A stretch of 64,000 nt of DNA from Pseudomonas sp. R28(2017). GTDB taxonomy: Bacteria; Pseudomonadota; Gammaproteobacteria; Pseudomonadales; Pseudomonadaceae. The notes below the pieces were generated by a model. The model was not told the origin of the DNA. It searched no databases and saw nothing but the letters and a program-made list of their open reading frames with translations. This document shows positions 41,259-54,539 of the stretch, one piece after another (within the stretch, counting starts at the first letter, position 1; every line of letters begins with the position of its first letter). The stretch spans positions 372,001-436,000 of the forward strand of contig NZ_NEHW01000002.1 in NCBI RefSeq assembly GCF_002112505.1, in the 5' to 3' direction. A program made the translations under genes and the position numbers.

Positions 41259-41271
41259 ATCGGCGTTTACC

Positions 41272-41360
41272 CCTTCGCGGGCAAGCCCGCTCCCACAGGT
41301 GAAGCGCCAACCTCAAAGGCTGCGGTCAACCTGTGGGAGCGGGCTTGCCCGCGAAGAGGG
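41272..41360. repeat. Inverted REP pair
   Basis: Facing REP units, CCTTCGCGGGCAAGCCCGC and its reverse complement, are separated by about 30 bases. They lie between the convergent thioredoxin-like and aroE genes and may serve as a bidirectional transcript end. Confidence 0.85.
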
Positions 41361-41372
41361 CGTTGCGGTCTG

Positions 41373-42221
41373 TCAGGAGAGGCTGGCGAAATGTGCCTGC
41401 ATCCGCTCGGCATCCGCCGGTTTGCCACTGAACAGCTCGAACGCCTTCACCGCCTGGAACACCGCCATGTTGCTGCCATCCAGCGTGCGGCAACCCAGCG
41501 CCCGCGCAGCTTTGAGCAGTTCGGTCTCCAGCGGGAAATAGATGATTTCAGCCACCCACAGGCGCGGGTGCAACAGTTCCACCGGCAGCGGCGTGCCTGG
41601 CAGCTTGGCCATGCCGACCGGTGTGGTGTTGACCAGGCCATCAGCCTCGGCCACTTCGGCCGCCAGGTCCGTGCCCAGTACCGCCCGACCCGGGCCGAAA
41701 TGGCCGTTGAGGTTGTCGACCAGTGCCTGGGCACGCGCCGCATCCACTTCGAACAGCAGCAGTTGCTCGACCCCTTCGCTGAGCAACGCATGGGCCACCG
41801 CCGAGCCGGCGCCGCCAGCGCCCATTTGCACCACGCGCCGGCGCGACACATCCGGCAGGCCACGGCGCAGGCCTTCGGCGAAGCCCAGGCAGTCGGTGTT
41901 GTGGCCGACCCGCTTGCCGTCCTTGAGCACCACGGTGTTCACCGCGCCAATGCCGCGCGCCTCGTCCGACAGCTCATCGAGCAGCGGCAAGATTGCCTGC
42001 TTGAACGGGTAAGTGATGTTGAGCCCGGTAAAACCGGTGTGCTGGGCGGCATCGAGCAGCTGCGCCAGGGCGCTGTCTTCAAGCTTGAGCTGGTCGGCGT
42101 CGATCAGGCGATAGAGGTAGCGCAGCTGCTGGGCGTCGCCTTCATGCTCGTGCAGGGCAGGGGTGCGCGAGAGCTGGATGCCACGGCCGATCAGGCCGGC
42201 AAGGATGGCAGGCTGGCTCAT
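41373..42221 (-). CDS. aroE: Shikimate/quinate dehydrogenase family protein
   Basis: Encodes 282 residues of the shikimate dehydrogenase family. The substrate domain carries [14 protein letters not shown] and [14 protein letters not shown] with the catalytic Lys; the GAVNTVVL strand and NTDCLGF with the catalytic Asp follow. The nucleotide-binding loop is [16 protein letters not shown]. The Glu/Asp region after it ([10 protein letters not shown]) suggests NAD+ rather than NADP+ preference, so a catabolic quinate/shikimate role is likely, beside a separate biosynthetic aroE expected elsewhere. It overlaps aroQ by 4 bases, forming an operon. Confidence 0.88.
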   Translation of the reverse strand: MSQPAILAGLIGRGIQLSRTPALHEHEGDAQQLRYLYRLIDADQLKLEDSALAQLLDAAQHTGFTGLNITYPFKQAILPLLDELSDEARGIGAVNTVVLKDGKRVGHNTDCLGFAEGLRRGLPDVSRRRVVQMGAGGAGSAVAHALLSEGVEQLLLFEVDAARAQALVDNLNGHFGPGRAVLGTDLAAEVAEADGLVNTTPVGMAKLPGTPLPVELLHPRLWVAEIIYFPLETELLKAARALGCRTLDGSNMAVFQAVKAFELFSGKPADAERMQAHFASLS

Positions 42222-42667
42222 GCGCGTGGCTCCTGGAACATCGCGGCGAAGTGGCTCAGGGCCATGCGGTAGCCGTGGCTGCCCAGGCCGCAGATCACCC
42301 CGACGGCAATCGACGAAACGAACGACAGGTGGCGGAACGGCTCGCGCTTGTGCACGTTGGACAGGTGCACTTCGATGACCGGGAGCTCGCTGGCCACCAG
42401 GGCGTCGCGAATCGCCACCGAAGTGTGGGTCCAGGCGCCGGGGTTGATCACGATACCGGCACAGCGGCTGCGGGCGGCATGGATCCAGTCGATCAGCTCA
42501 CCTTCGTGGTTGGTCTGGCGGAATTCGATTTCCAGGCCGTGGGCATGGGCAGTGTCGGCGCAACCCTGGGCCAGGTCGGCAAGGGTTTCATGGCCATACT
42601 GGGTGGGTTCACGGGTCCCCAGCATGTTCAGGTTGGGGCCGTTGAGCACGAGAATAAGGGGCTTCAT
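42218..42667 (-). CDS. aroQ: Type II 3-dehydroquinate dehydratase
   Basis: Encodes 149 residues of the dodecameric type II dehydroquinase, converting 3-dehydroquinate to 3-dehydroshikimate. Signature blocks are [18 protein letters not shown] with the catalytic Arg and Tyr region, [35 protein letters not shown] and [20 protein letters not shown] with the catalytic His. The ATG at 42667 starts the family-typical [12 protein letters not shown]. An upstream ATG at 42676 adds three residues. It pairs with the dehydrogenase downstream, giving two successive steps of quinate use. Confidence 0.95.
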   Translation of the reverse strand: MKPLILVLNGPNLNMLGTREPTQYGHETLADLAQGCADTAHAHGLEIEFRQTNHEGELIDWIHAARSRCAGIVINPGAWTHTSVAIRDALVASELPVIEVHLSNVHKREPFRHLSFVSSIAVGVICGLGSHGYRMALSHFAAMFQEPRA

Positions 42668-42795
42668 GGCGGGCATCGCTTTGTTGTTGTTGAATGCCGC
42701 TATGTTTGTACTGGGTGGTTAATTTCGTCAATCAGCTAGGGTGTCGCAGGGGGGCAAAGTGGGCGATTATCGGACTGATTTACGCCGTCAGCCGG

Positions 42796-42811
42796 ATTAC
42801 AGAATTGTAAT
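42796..42811. promoter_or_regulatory. Metal-regulator-like palindrome upstream of czcCBA
   Basis: ATTACA-GAAT-TGTAAT is a perfect 6-bp dyad 73 bases before the czcC start. It resembles the TTACAnnnnTGTAA boxes bound by OmpR-type heavy-metal regulators (CopR/PcoR/CzcR class). No such regulator gene is adjacent, so a distant one would be required. Confidence 0.6.
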
Positions 42812-42884
42812 TTTCGCGCCACCCCTCCGATAACCACCCGTCCATACAGTTCCTCGCCAATGCACGCCGACGAGGACGCCCGAA

Positions 42885-44130
42885 GTGCCCACCCCCCGCA
42901 AGATCGCCTTGCTCAGCCTGCTGTTGGCGGCCTCTGCCAGCGCCCAGGCCGGGCAAGGCATGAGCCTGCCCGAGGCGCTGAGCGCCGCCTTTGCCAACAA
43001 CCCTGAACTGGCCGCTGCCGGTCGCGAAATCGGCATCGCCGAAGGCGAACGGCGCCAGGCCGGGTTGATCCCCAACCCGGAACTGGCCTGGGAAATGGAA
43101 GATACCCGCCGCGACACCAGCACCAGCACCGTTACCCTCAGCCAGCCACTGGAACTGGGCGGCAAGCGCGCTGCGCGCATCGCTGTGGCGGGTGTCGGCC
43201 AGGCCATTGCCCAGCTGGACCTTGAGCGCCAGCGCAATGGCCTGCGCGCCGATGTAGTCCAGGCCTACCACGCCGCCCTGCGCGCGCAGACGGCCGTGGA
43301 ACTGGCGCAGCAATCGCAGGCGCTGACCGAGCGCGGCCTGCGTGTGGTACAGGGCCGGGTCAGCGCAGGCCAGTCGTCGCCGGTGGAAGCCACCCGCGCG
43401 CACGTGCAACTGGCCCAGGCTCAAGCAGAGGAACGTCGTGCCAAAACCCAGCGTACCGTGGCCTACCAGGCGCTGGCACGGTTGACCGGTAGCCCGCTGG
43501 CGACCTTCGACCTGTTGCCAGCGAGCCAGCTGTCACCCGGGCAGGCTCCGTCAGCCGACACCTTGCTCAGCCAGGTCGAACGGACCGCCGAATGGCGCCT
43601 GGCCGCCGCTCAGGTCGAGCGCGGCGACGCGTCGCTGGGCTCGGAAAAGGCCCTGCGCATTCCCAACCTCACCGTCAGCGTCGGCAGCCAGTACAGCCGT
43701 GAGGACCGCGAGCGGGTCAACGTGGTGGGGCTGTCGATGCCCTTGCCGCTGTTCGACCGCAACCAGGGCAATGTGCTGGCGGCCGCGCGCCGTGCCGACC
43801 AGGCCCGCGACCTGCGTAACGCGGTCGAGCTGCGCCTGCGCAGCGAAACCCGCAGCGCCGTCGATCAATGGCGCACGGCGATGCAGGAGGTTCAAGCCTA
43901 CGACCGCACCATCCTGCCCGCGGCGCAGCAGGCGGTGGACACCGCCACCCGCGGCTTCGAAATGGGCAAGTTCGCCTTCCTCGACGTGCTCGATGCCCAG
44001 CGCACGCTGATCGACGCACGCGGGCTGTACCTCGAGGCACTGGCCTCGGCGACCGATGCACGGGCACAGGTCGAGCGCATTTATGGCGACCTTGATGGTT
44101 TGAGCAAAAATTCGAGCAGCAGGAGCAACA

Positions 44131-44138
<8 letters not shown>
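42885..44138 (+). CDS. czcC: CzcC-type outer-membrane channel
   Basis: Encodes 417 residues of the TolC-like outer membrane factor family: a signal peptide (MPTPRKIALLSLLLAASASAQA) and two repeated OEP domains with long coiled helices (for example RNGLRADVVQAYHAALRAQTAVELAQQ). A C-terminal GKFAFLDVLDAQRTLIDARGLYL segment is usual for CzcC. The start is GTG at 42885 with a GAGGA site. It overlaps czcB by 8 bases. It forms the exit duct of the tripartite metal exporter. Confidence 0.93.
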
Positions 44139-48481
<4,343 letters not shown>

Positions 48482-48488
48482 AATCGCC

Positions 48489-48507
48489 GGGGCCGCTTTG
48501 CGGCCCC
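48489..48507. terminator. Hairpin between czcA and the MFS gene
   Basis: The stem GGGGCCGC / GCGGCCCC has a TTT-side loop and lies 8 bases after the czcA stop codon. No good T-run is seen on the plus strand, so it may act as a weak terminator for the two convergent genes. Confidence 0.45.
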
Positions 48508-48514
48508 AGGGATC

Positions 48515-49849
48515 TCAGATCGGAGTACGCACCTGAGGGCTCACATCACTACCAGGTTCATCATGCAGCGAAATCCGCGATGTCTCCGGCAACGCCAACC
48601 CGCCCACCAACGCCACCAGCGCAATCACCACCAGGTAGAACGCCGGCGCCAGGCTGCTGCCGGTCTGCCCGATCAGCCAGGTCGCCACCAGCGGCGCGGT
48701 GCCGCCAAACAGGGTGTAGGCCACGTTGTAGGTAATCGCCGAAGCGGTATAGCGGGTCCGCGTCGGGAAGCTCTCCGACAGCAACGCCGCCGTCACCACA
48801 CCACTGCACAGCGCCCCCACCGCCAGCAGGATCACCCCCAGCAGCGCCCCCGACATCGACCCGGAACTGGCCAGCCAGTAAGCGGGGAACACGCAGATCA
48901 TCACCCACAGGCAGGTGAAGCCGATGGTCTTGCGCCGCCCGACCCGGTCCGAGAAGGCCCCGGCCAGCGGGCAACCGACAGCCGCGAACAGCAACGCCAC
49001 GGTGGTCACCAGCAGCGACTGGGCGCGGGTCAGGTTGCCGACCAGTTGCAGGTAGGTGGCGAAGTAGGTGGTGAACATGTAGAACGACAATGCCGTCAGC
49101 GAGATGAACATGCCCAGGTTGCGGATCGCCCGGCCGTGGTTGCGCAGGGTTTCCTTGAGCGGCGAATGCTCATGCTCCTTGCCTTGGGCGATGGCTTCGC
49201 GGAACGCCGGGGTTTCCTCCATGCGCCAGCGCAGGTACAACCCCACCAGCCCCAGCGGTGCGGCCACCAGGAACGGGATGCGCCAGCCCCATGCAGCCAT
49301 CGCCTCGGCCGACAGGCTGGCCTCCAGGCCGTAGGCGATCACCGCTGCACAGGCAAAGGCGGAGAAGGTCGAGACCGGCACGAAGCTGCCGTAGAACGCT
49401 CGCCTGTTTTGCGGCGCGTGCTCCATCAGGTAGGCACAGGCACCGGCGTATTCGCCACCGGCAGAAAAGCCCTGCAGGCAGCGCGCCAGGGTCAGCAGCG
49501 CCGGTGCGGCAAGGCCGATGCTGGCATAGGTCGGCAGCAGGCCGATCAAGGTGGTGGAGCCGGCCATCAGCAGGATGGTCAGCGACAGGATGCGCTTGCG
49601 CCCAAGGCGGTCGCCGAGCGCGCCGAACACGATGCCGCCGAGCGGGCGCAAGGCGAATGCCACGGCAAACACGGCGAAGGTCTTGAGCAGGGCGACACTG
49701 GCATCGCCGCTGGCGAAGAACTGGCTGGCGATCAGCGTGGCGAGGAAGCCATAGACGGCGAAGTCGAACCACTCGACGAAGTTGCCGATGGCCGAGGCGG
49801 CGATGACCCTGCGCAGGGTGGCGGGGGATACCTCATGGGATGCAGACAT
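48515..49849 (-). CDS. MFS transporter, metabolite:H+ symporter (ProP-like)
   Basis: Encodes 444 residues with twelve predicted membrane helices. The opening ASAIGNFVEWFDFAVYGFLA is characteristic of the metabolite:H+ symporter subgroup (ProP, KgtP, ShiA). Family loops GDRLGRKRILSLTILLM and the SDRVGRRKTIGFT repeat are present. The substrate is probably an organic acid, osmolyte or shikimate-like compound. The aroE-aroQ pair 6 kb away hints at quinate or shikimate, but that is only suggestive. It is convergent with czcA. Confidence 0.9.
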   Translation of the reverse strand: MSASHEVSPATLRRVIAASAIGNFVEWFDFAVYGFLATLIASQFFASGDASVALLKTFAVFAVAFALRPLGGIVFGALGDRLGRKRILSLTILLMAGSTTLIGLLPTYASIGLAAPALLTLARCLQGFSAGGEYAGACAYLMEHAPQNRRAFYGSFVPVSTFSAFACAAVIAYGLEASLSAEAMAAWGWRIPFLVAAPLGLVGLYLRWRMEETPAFREAIAQGKEHEHSPLKETLRNHGRAIRNLGMFISLTALSFYMFTTYFATYLQLVGNLTRAQSLLVTTVALLFAAVGCPLAGAFSDRVGRRKTIGFTCLWVMICVFPAYWLASSGSMSGALLGVILLAVGALCSGVVTAALLSESFPTRTRYTASAITYNVAYTLFGGTAPLVATWLIGQTGSSLAPAFYLVVIALVALVGGLALPETSRISLHDEPGSDVSPQVRTPI

Positions 49850-49997
49850 ACGGAAGCTCTCCGGTTTCCATAGGCAGCCTGAATGAATGTGGCGCGCTCA
49901 GGCGCGCCATCGTTGTTATCAGGGCCAGTAGACCGAGTAGCGCAGCAGGGTGCTTCGTTCAGGGCGACATCGGGATATCTGATTCGACCACCGGCCG

Positions 49998-50768
49998 CTA
50001 TTGCCGGCCGACCCGCCACGGTGCGTATTCCAGCTCGCTGTAGCCCTTGGCCACGCCGTGCATGTCTGGCGAAAAGCCCGGCAGCCGGCTCAGGTCCATG
50101 CCTTGGCAACGGCTGTTGAGCTGGGCCTGCAGCGTGCCGTCGAGGCGAAAATCGTTCGGCCGCAGCGGGTGCGGGTAGATCTGCACCAGGCACTCTTCGA
50201 CCTTGCCTTGCGCATTGGCCTGGTAATACACCGACACCCTGCCGATGCTGTTCACCGGCTGATCGCGCAGCAGGTGCTGCCAGAAGTACTCGCGTTGCGC
50301 GATGACCTGGCGCCGTGGCGTGCCGGGTGCCTGTGCGGCGGCGGGCAGCACCACGAACATCGGTGCGCGCACTTCCACGGTGCCGTCTTCCTCGCGCATC
50401 CCTTCGGGTACCACAGGGTAGATGGTCTTCCAGCATTGCGCCTCCACCATGCTGGCCAGTGCCTTGAAGTCCGAGCGCTTCACGTCGGCAGGCAATTGCA
50501 TCTCCAACCCGACCGAGGCCTTGCTGGCCTTGCAGTAGGTAGGGGCGGAGTGCTGGTCGAGTTTGACCGTCAGCATGACCACACCGACCTGCTCGTCGGT
50601 GTCTGCCGTTGCGATGCCGAGCTTCAGGGCCTGCTGCATGTCGCTGACGAAGGTTTTACGTGCCTGGGGATCCACCTTGGGCGCGACATGGCTCTGGCAG
50701 CCAGGCAACAGGAGCAGTGCAACAGACAGAAGAGCGGGAGATAGTGACTTCAACACGGGAGCTTTCAA
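49998..50768 (-). CDS. Hypothetical lipoprotein
   Basis: Encodes 256 residues with a lipobox signal peptide (SLSPALLSVALLLLPGC) and a globular periplasmic part with several Cys. I do not recognise the family. The start is set at a TTG (50768), because AAGGAAG lies 8 bases upstream. A GTG at 50756 is the alternative. In-frame sequence further upstream gives a basic, non-signal N-terminus. No operon partner is evident: the MFS gene lies 148 bases past its 3' end. Confidence 0.65.
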   Translation of the reverse strand: MKAPVLKSLSPALLSVALLLLPGCQSHVAPKVDPQARKTFVSDMQQALKLGIATADTDEQVGVVMLTVKLDQHSAPTYCKASKASVGLEMQLPADVKRSDFKALASMVEAQCWKTIYPVVPEGMREEDGTVEVRAPMFVVLPAAAQAPGTPRRQVIAQREYFWQHLLRDQPVNSIGRVSVYYQANAQGKVEECLVQIYPHPLRPNDFRLDGTLQAQLNSRCQGMDLSRLPGFSPDMHGVAKGYSELEYAPWRVGRQ

Positions 50769-50925
50769 AACAACGACTTCCTTGAATTGCCTGAGCCGGG
50801 GCTTCACGTGCCGGCGTGGATGAGGTCGCACATTATCACTGGTCGCGAGTTAGGAATTGAGAGCAAGGTAAGTAGGAAAGCTCTTAAAGTCTGTGCCGGT
50901 GTGGTAACCGGCACAGACGTGAGCA

Positions 50926-53076
50926 TCAGAAGCGCAGGTCCAGCGCCAACTCGAAGGTCCGCGGTGCCCCCATGTAATACTGCAACCCGTAGGCCTGCTT
51001 GGCATACACCTCATCGGTCAGGTTGCGCACCCGCCCGGTGATCGTGGTGTGTTCATCCAGCCGATAGCGGGCAAAGGTGCCGAACAAGGTATAGCCCGGC
51101 GCCTTGAGAGTGTTGGCGTTGTCGGCATACACCGAGCCGACGTAGCGCGCATCCACACCCGCTGACCAGGCCGAGGTGAAGCTGTAGGTCAGCCACAGGT
51201 TGGCGACATTGGCCGGCACGTTGACCGGGGCATTGCCCTTGCGCGAGACCGACACGCCGTTGACCGCTTCGTTGAACTCATCGTACTGCGCGTCGACGTA
51301 GGCATAGTTGCCCTCGGCCAGCAGCTTCGGCGTGACCTGCAGTCGCCCGGACAACTCGACCCCGCGCGAGGTCTGCTGCCCGGCCTGGACCGTCAGGTTG
51401 GGGTTGCTCGAGTCGCGCACAGCAAAGTCCTTGCGCACGATCTGGTACAGGGCCACGGTCGCCGCGCCGCGTCCGTCGAGGAAGTCGAACTTGCTGCCCA
51501 CTTCCCATTGCTCGCCCTTGGACAGGTCGAACGTGCCGACGTTGGCGTAGGTGGCTGCCGCCAGCGAGCCGGCCGGCAGGTCGGCGGCGGTGCTGTACTG
51601 GGCGTAGAGGCTGGCCGAAGGCGTCAGTTCGTAGGTCAGGCCGATGCGCCCGGACAGCGGTTCCCAGCGCCGCTCGAAGAACGCAGGTGAAGTCGGCGTC
51701 ACCGCGCCGTAGTTGGTCACCTCCATGTCCAGGTAGTCGTAACGCAGGGCGGTGAGCAAGGCCAGGCGCTCGGTCAGTTGCAAGCGGTTCTCGGCGAACA
51801 CCGCACGGTCGCTGGTGACATGCCGGCGCTGCTTGGTCAGCCCGGCATTCACCCCGGGGATGTCGTAGAAACTGCCAGGGTCGAAGTGCTCCGGGTCGAC
51901 CACATCGGTCCAGCTCCCGGCGGTGGGGTACACGCTCTGGCGCATGTGCGAGTAGTCCAGGCCCAACGACCACTGGCTGGCCAGGCCGAACAGCTGATTG
52001 TCGTGGCGCAGCTCGATGCGGTCGCCCAGCACGCTCTGTTGGTGGCGCTGCAGGTAGGGGCTGGCGCGTTGGACGTTGCCGCTGCTGGTATAGCTGTAGC
52101 GTTCGACGTTGCGGTAATCGCGCTGGGCGCTGTAGTGGTACAGGGTGTTGTGCACGCTGGTGCTGTCGCTGAGCTGGTAGTCAAGCAGCGAGCGCAGCCA
52201 GCGCACCCGCTGTTCGTAACGGCCATCGGCGACGTTGTAGTTTTCGAAACGGCGGCTGTTGTCGATCTTCATGGTGCTGCGCCCTGGCAGGATCGGCGTG
52301 CCCCAGTACGGGCTGTGTTCGCGGTCCTCCTGGTATTCCAGCGCCAGGGTGTGGGTCAGGTCGGGCGTCAGGTCGCTGAGCAGGGAGAACGCCAGGCTGT
52401 CGGTGTTGCGCGTGTTGCGGTCGATGTAGCCATTGCCGTCGGTGTGGCTGAAGTCCAGGCGCATGAAGTGGCGGGCATCGGCCGGGTTGCTGGCCAGCGC
52501 CTGGTTGATGCCGATGGCCACCTCCGAGTCGTCGTAGCTGCCGTAGCGCACGCGGCCATCGATGATCTGCTGGTCGCGGCTGGCGGTCTTGGTGATGTAG
52601 TTGATCGAGCCGCCCACGGCACCTGCGCCGTGCAGGAAGGATGACGGCCCGCCGAGCAGCTCGACGCGGTCCAGCACCCAGGCATCCACCGGCCGGGTGG
52701 CGCTGCTGTAGCCGAGGTTGATGCCGTTGTAGAGCTGGCTGACCTGGTTCTGGGTAAAGCCGCGGTAGCTGACGAAACCGCCGTAGCCCGGGTTGGCCGA
52801 AGCGTTGACGCCGGTCATGGCGTTGATCACGTCCTGGCTGTCCTTGGCACCCCGTTCTTCGATGATGCGCCGGTCCGAGACGCTGACCGAGGCAGGTGTC
52901 TGCCGAGCGCTGAGGCCCAGCCGCGAGCCGGTGCTAATCGGCTCGTCCAGTTGCACGCCGGAGGGCGCATCGCGCTCACCATCGATGGTGGTGGCGCTGA
53001 GTTCGACGGCGGCATCATCTGCCCAGGCGAAGGTGCAGGTGCCCATGAGGAGCACCAGGGAGGTATTGCGGAGCAT
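50926..53076 (-). CDS. TonB-dependent outer-membrane receptor
   Basis: Encodes 716 residues: a signal peptide (MLRNTSLVLLMGTCTFAWA), a TonB-box-like start with no N-terminal signalling domain, a plug domain (~50-160: RQTPASVSVSDRRIIEERG, VSYRGFTQNQVSQLYNGINLG, ELLGGPSSFLHGAGAVGGSINY) and a 22-strand barrel ending in Phe (TFELALDLRF). It resembles siderophore receptors of the FpvA/FhuE superfamily. A DUF2946 gene begins upstream on the same strand; such proteins often accompany copper TonB receptors, so copper or a metallophore is possible as well as iron. The ATG at 53076 is used; a TTG at 53097 would add seven non-signal residues. Confidence 0.9.
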   Translation of the reverse strand: MLRNTSLVLLMGTCTFAWADDAAVELSATTIDGERDAPSGVQLDEPISTGSRLGLSARQTPASVSVSDRRIIEERGAKDSQDVINAMTGVNASANPGYGGFVSYRGFTQNQVSQLYNGINLGYSSATRPVDAWVLDRVELLGGPSSFLHGAGAVGGSINYITKTASRDQQIIDGRVRYGSYDDSEVAIGINQALASNPADARHFMRLDFSHTDGNGYIDRNTRNTDSLAFSLLSDLTPDLTHTLALEYQEDREHSPYWGTPILPGRSTMKIDNSRRFENYNVADGRYEQRVRWLRSLLDYQLSDSTSVHNTLYHYSAQRDYRNVERYSYTSSGNVQRASPYLQRHQQSVLGDRIELRHDNQLFGLASQWSLGLDYSHMRQSVYPTAGSWTDVVDPEHFDPGSFYDIPGVNAGLTKQRRHVTSDRAVFAENRLQLTERLALLTALRYDYLDMEVTNYGAVTPTSPAFFERRWEPLSGRIGLTYELTPSASLYAQYSTAADLPAGSLAAATYANVGTFDLSKGEQWEVGSKFDFLDGRGAATVALYQIVRKDFAVRDSSNPNLTVQAGQQTSRGVELSGRLQVTPKLLAEGNYAYVDAQYDEFNEAVNGVSVSRKGNAPVNVPANVANLWLTYSFTSAWSAGVDARYVGSVYADNANTLKAPGYTLFGTFARYRLDEHTTITGRVRNLTDEVYAKQAYGLQYYMGAPRTFELALDLRF

Positions 53077-53144
53077 GTTGTTGGGTCTTCCACGCAAAGG
53101 TCATGGCTGACGGCGAGCGCGCAGGCAGGCGCGCCCGGCTCAGG

Positions 53145-53555
53145 TCAGGCGATTTGAATAACGGCTGCGGGGAGGACGGCAGGGGGAGCGCGGGGTGTGA
53201 GGGCAGGGCGCAGGTAACGGGGCGGCGGTTGCGCCCAGCTGCGCACGACGATGGGCGAGGTGGCGGTGACCTGTGACGGGCTGAACGACCAGCCGCCGCT
53301 GGCGATTGGCACGGCCAGGCCGAACGAGGAGCACACCGGGCAGTCGAGCTGGGCCATGTGCTGGTCGCCACCGGCACCGTCGAGGTCGATGGCCACACCG
53401 TGCTCGCTGTTGATCGAGCAGAAACCACCTTCCAGGCCGGCCAGGCGCAGGCCACCCATCTGGCCGTGGTGCAGGCCACACAGCAACAGGCTGAACAGGA
53501 CGCTGGCATAGAGCGTCCAGGCAGTCAGCGTGCGGGTGTGCCGGGTGATTTTCAT
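53145..53555 (-). CDS. DUF2946 family protein
   Basis: Encodes 136 residues with a hydrophobic N-terminal segment (LTAWTLYASVLFSLLLCGLHHGQ), His and Met residues, and a CPVCSSF motif at about 92-98. This matches DUF2946, small membrane or exported proteins frequently next to copper-linked TonB receptors or cytochrome genes. It is followed at 69 bases by the TonB receptor on the same strand. The role is unproven; metal binding through the Cys/His motif is inference. Confidence 0.8.
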   Translation of the reverse strand: MKITRHTRTLTAWTLYASVLFSLLLCGLHHGQMGGLRLAGLEGGFCSINSEHGVAIDLDGAGGDQHMAQLDCPVCSSFGLAVPIASGGWSFSPSQVTATSPIVVRSWAQPPPRYLRPALTPRAPPAVLPAAVIQIA

Positions 53556-53619
53556 GGCGGCGAATCTATCACCCGGACGAACGGCAGGGTAGTGCCTGGC
53601 CGTGGCAGGTTGTCGCAGT

Positions 53620-54396
53620 TCAGGCCGCGCGTTCGAGCACGTCCAGCAACTCGGCGAACTCCTGCGCCAGCTTGTGGCGTGGCGCCATGTGCACCAGCGG
53701 TACCGAAACCTGGTGCGATTCGCGCATCTTGATCGAGCTGCTGAGGTACACCGGCAACACCGGCAGGCCTTCGTTGCGCAGCTGCTCGACCAGGGTCTGG
53801 TGCAGGGCGGTGCGCCCGGCGAACTGGTTGACCACCACGCCCTCTACCTGCAGCGCCGGGTTATGGTCCTGGCGCAACTCCTCGACCTCGGCCATGACGC
53901 TGAGCAGTGCCTGGCGCGAGAAGCTGTCGCAGTCGAACGGAATCAGCAGGCGTTCGGCGGCCACCAGGGCGCTGAAGGTGTAGAAGTTCAGCGCTGGCGG
54001 GGTGTCGATGTAGATCCGCTCGTAGTCCTCGCCCAGCTCCACCAGCAGCTTGCGCAGCTTGTTGATCTTGAACTTGCTCTCCAGCTTGCTCTGCAGGTCG
54101 CTGAGGTCGGGGCTGGCGGTCACCAGGTGCAGGTTGTCGTAGCGGGTTTCGGTGATCGCCACGCGGTGCTTCTTGCCAGCGGCGGTGACCGGTGACAGCG
54201 TCTGGCGGAAGAAATCGGCGATGCCGGTGGGGATGGCGTGGTCGGTCAGCCCGGTGAGGTAGTAGGTGGCATTGGCCTGGGGGTCGAGGTCGACCAGCAA
54301 CGTGCGATAGCCTTCGGCGGCACTGGCCGCGGCGAGATTGCAGGCGATACTTGATTTGCCCACGCCACCTTTCTGATTGAAAACCACACGACGCAT
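53620..54396 (-). CDS. ParA/MinD-family ATPase
   Basis: Encodes 258 residues of the ParA/Soj superfamily of deviant Walker ATPases. The Walker A is FNQKGGVGKSS (residues 6-16), the Walker A' region is LLVDLDPQANATYYL, and switch II is IYIDTPPALN. No ParB-type partner or parS-like repeats are adjacent, so it is a solo ParA-type protein, as often seen in pseudomonads for positioning protein clusters. The ATG at 54396 is used because GGATGAG precedes it; a start at 54411 would add five residues. Confidence 0.88.
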   Translation of the reverse strand: MRRVVFNQKGGVGKSSIACNLAAASAAEGYRTLLVDLDPQANATYYLTGLTDHAIPTGIADFFRQTLSPVTAAGKKHRVAITETRYDNLHLVTASPDLSDLQSKLESKFKINKLRKLLVELGEDYERIYIDTPPALNFYTFSALVAAERLLIPFDCDSFSRQALLSVMAEVEELRQDHNPALQVEGVVVNQFAGRTALHQTLVEQLRNEGLPVLPVYLSSSIKMRESHQVSVPLVHMAPRHKLAQEFAELLDVLERAA

Positions 54397-54539
54397 GAGA
54401 CGCTCATCCATGAAGAGGGAAAATGTCAGGTTGGGGTCAATCCTATGACCGAATCACGACAGTTTTATGACAAGGTTTGTTACAACAGTGAAGTTCATCT
54501 TTCTCCAGGTGCAAGCGCTCTGTTGCGGCCTTTTCGCGG

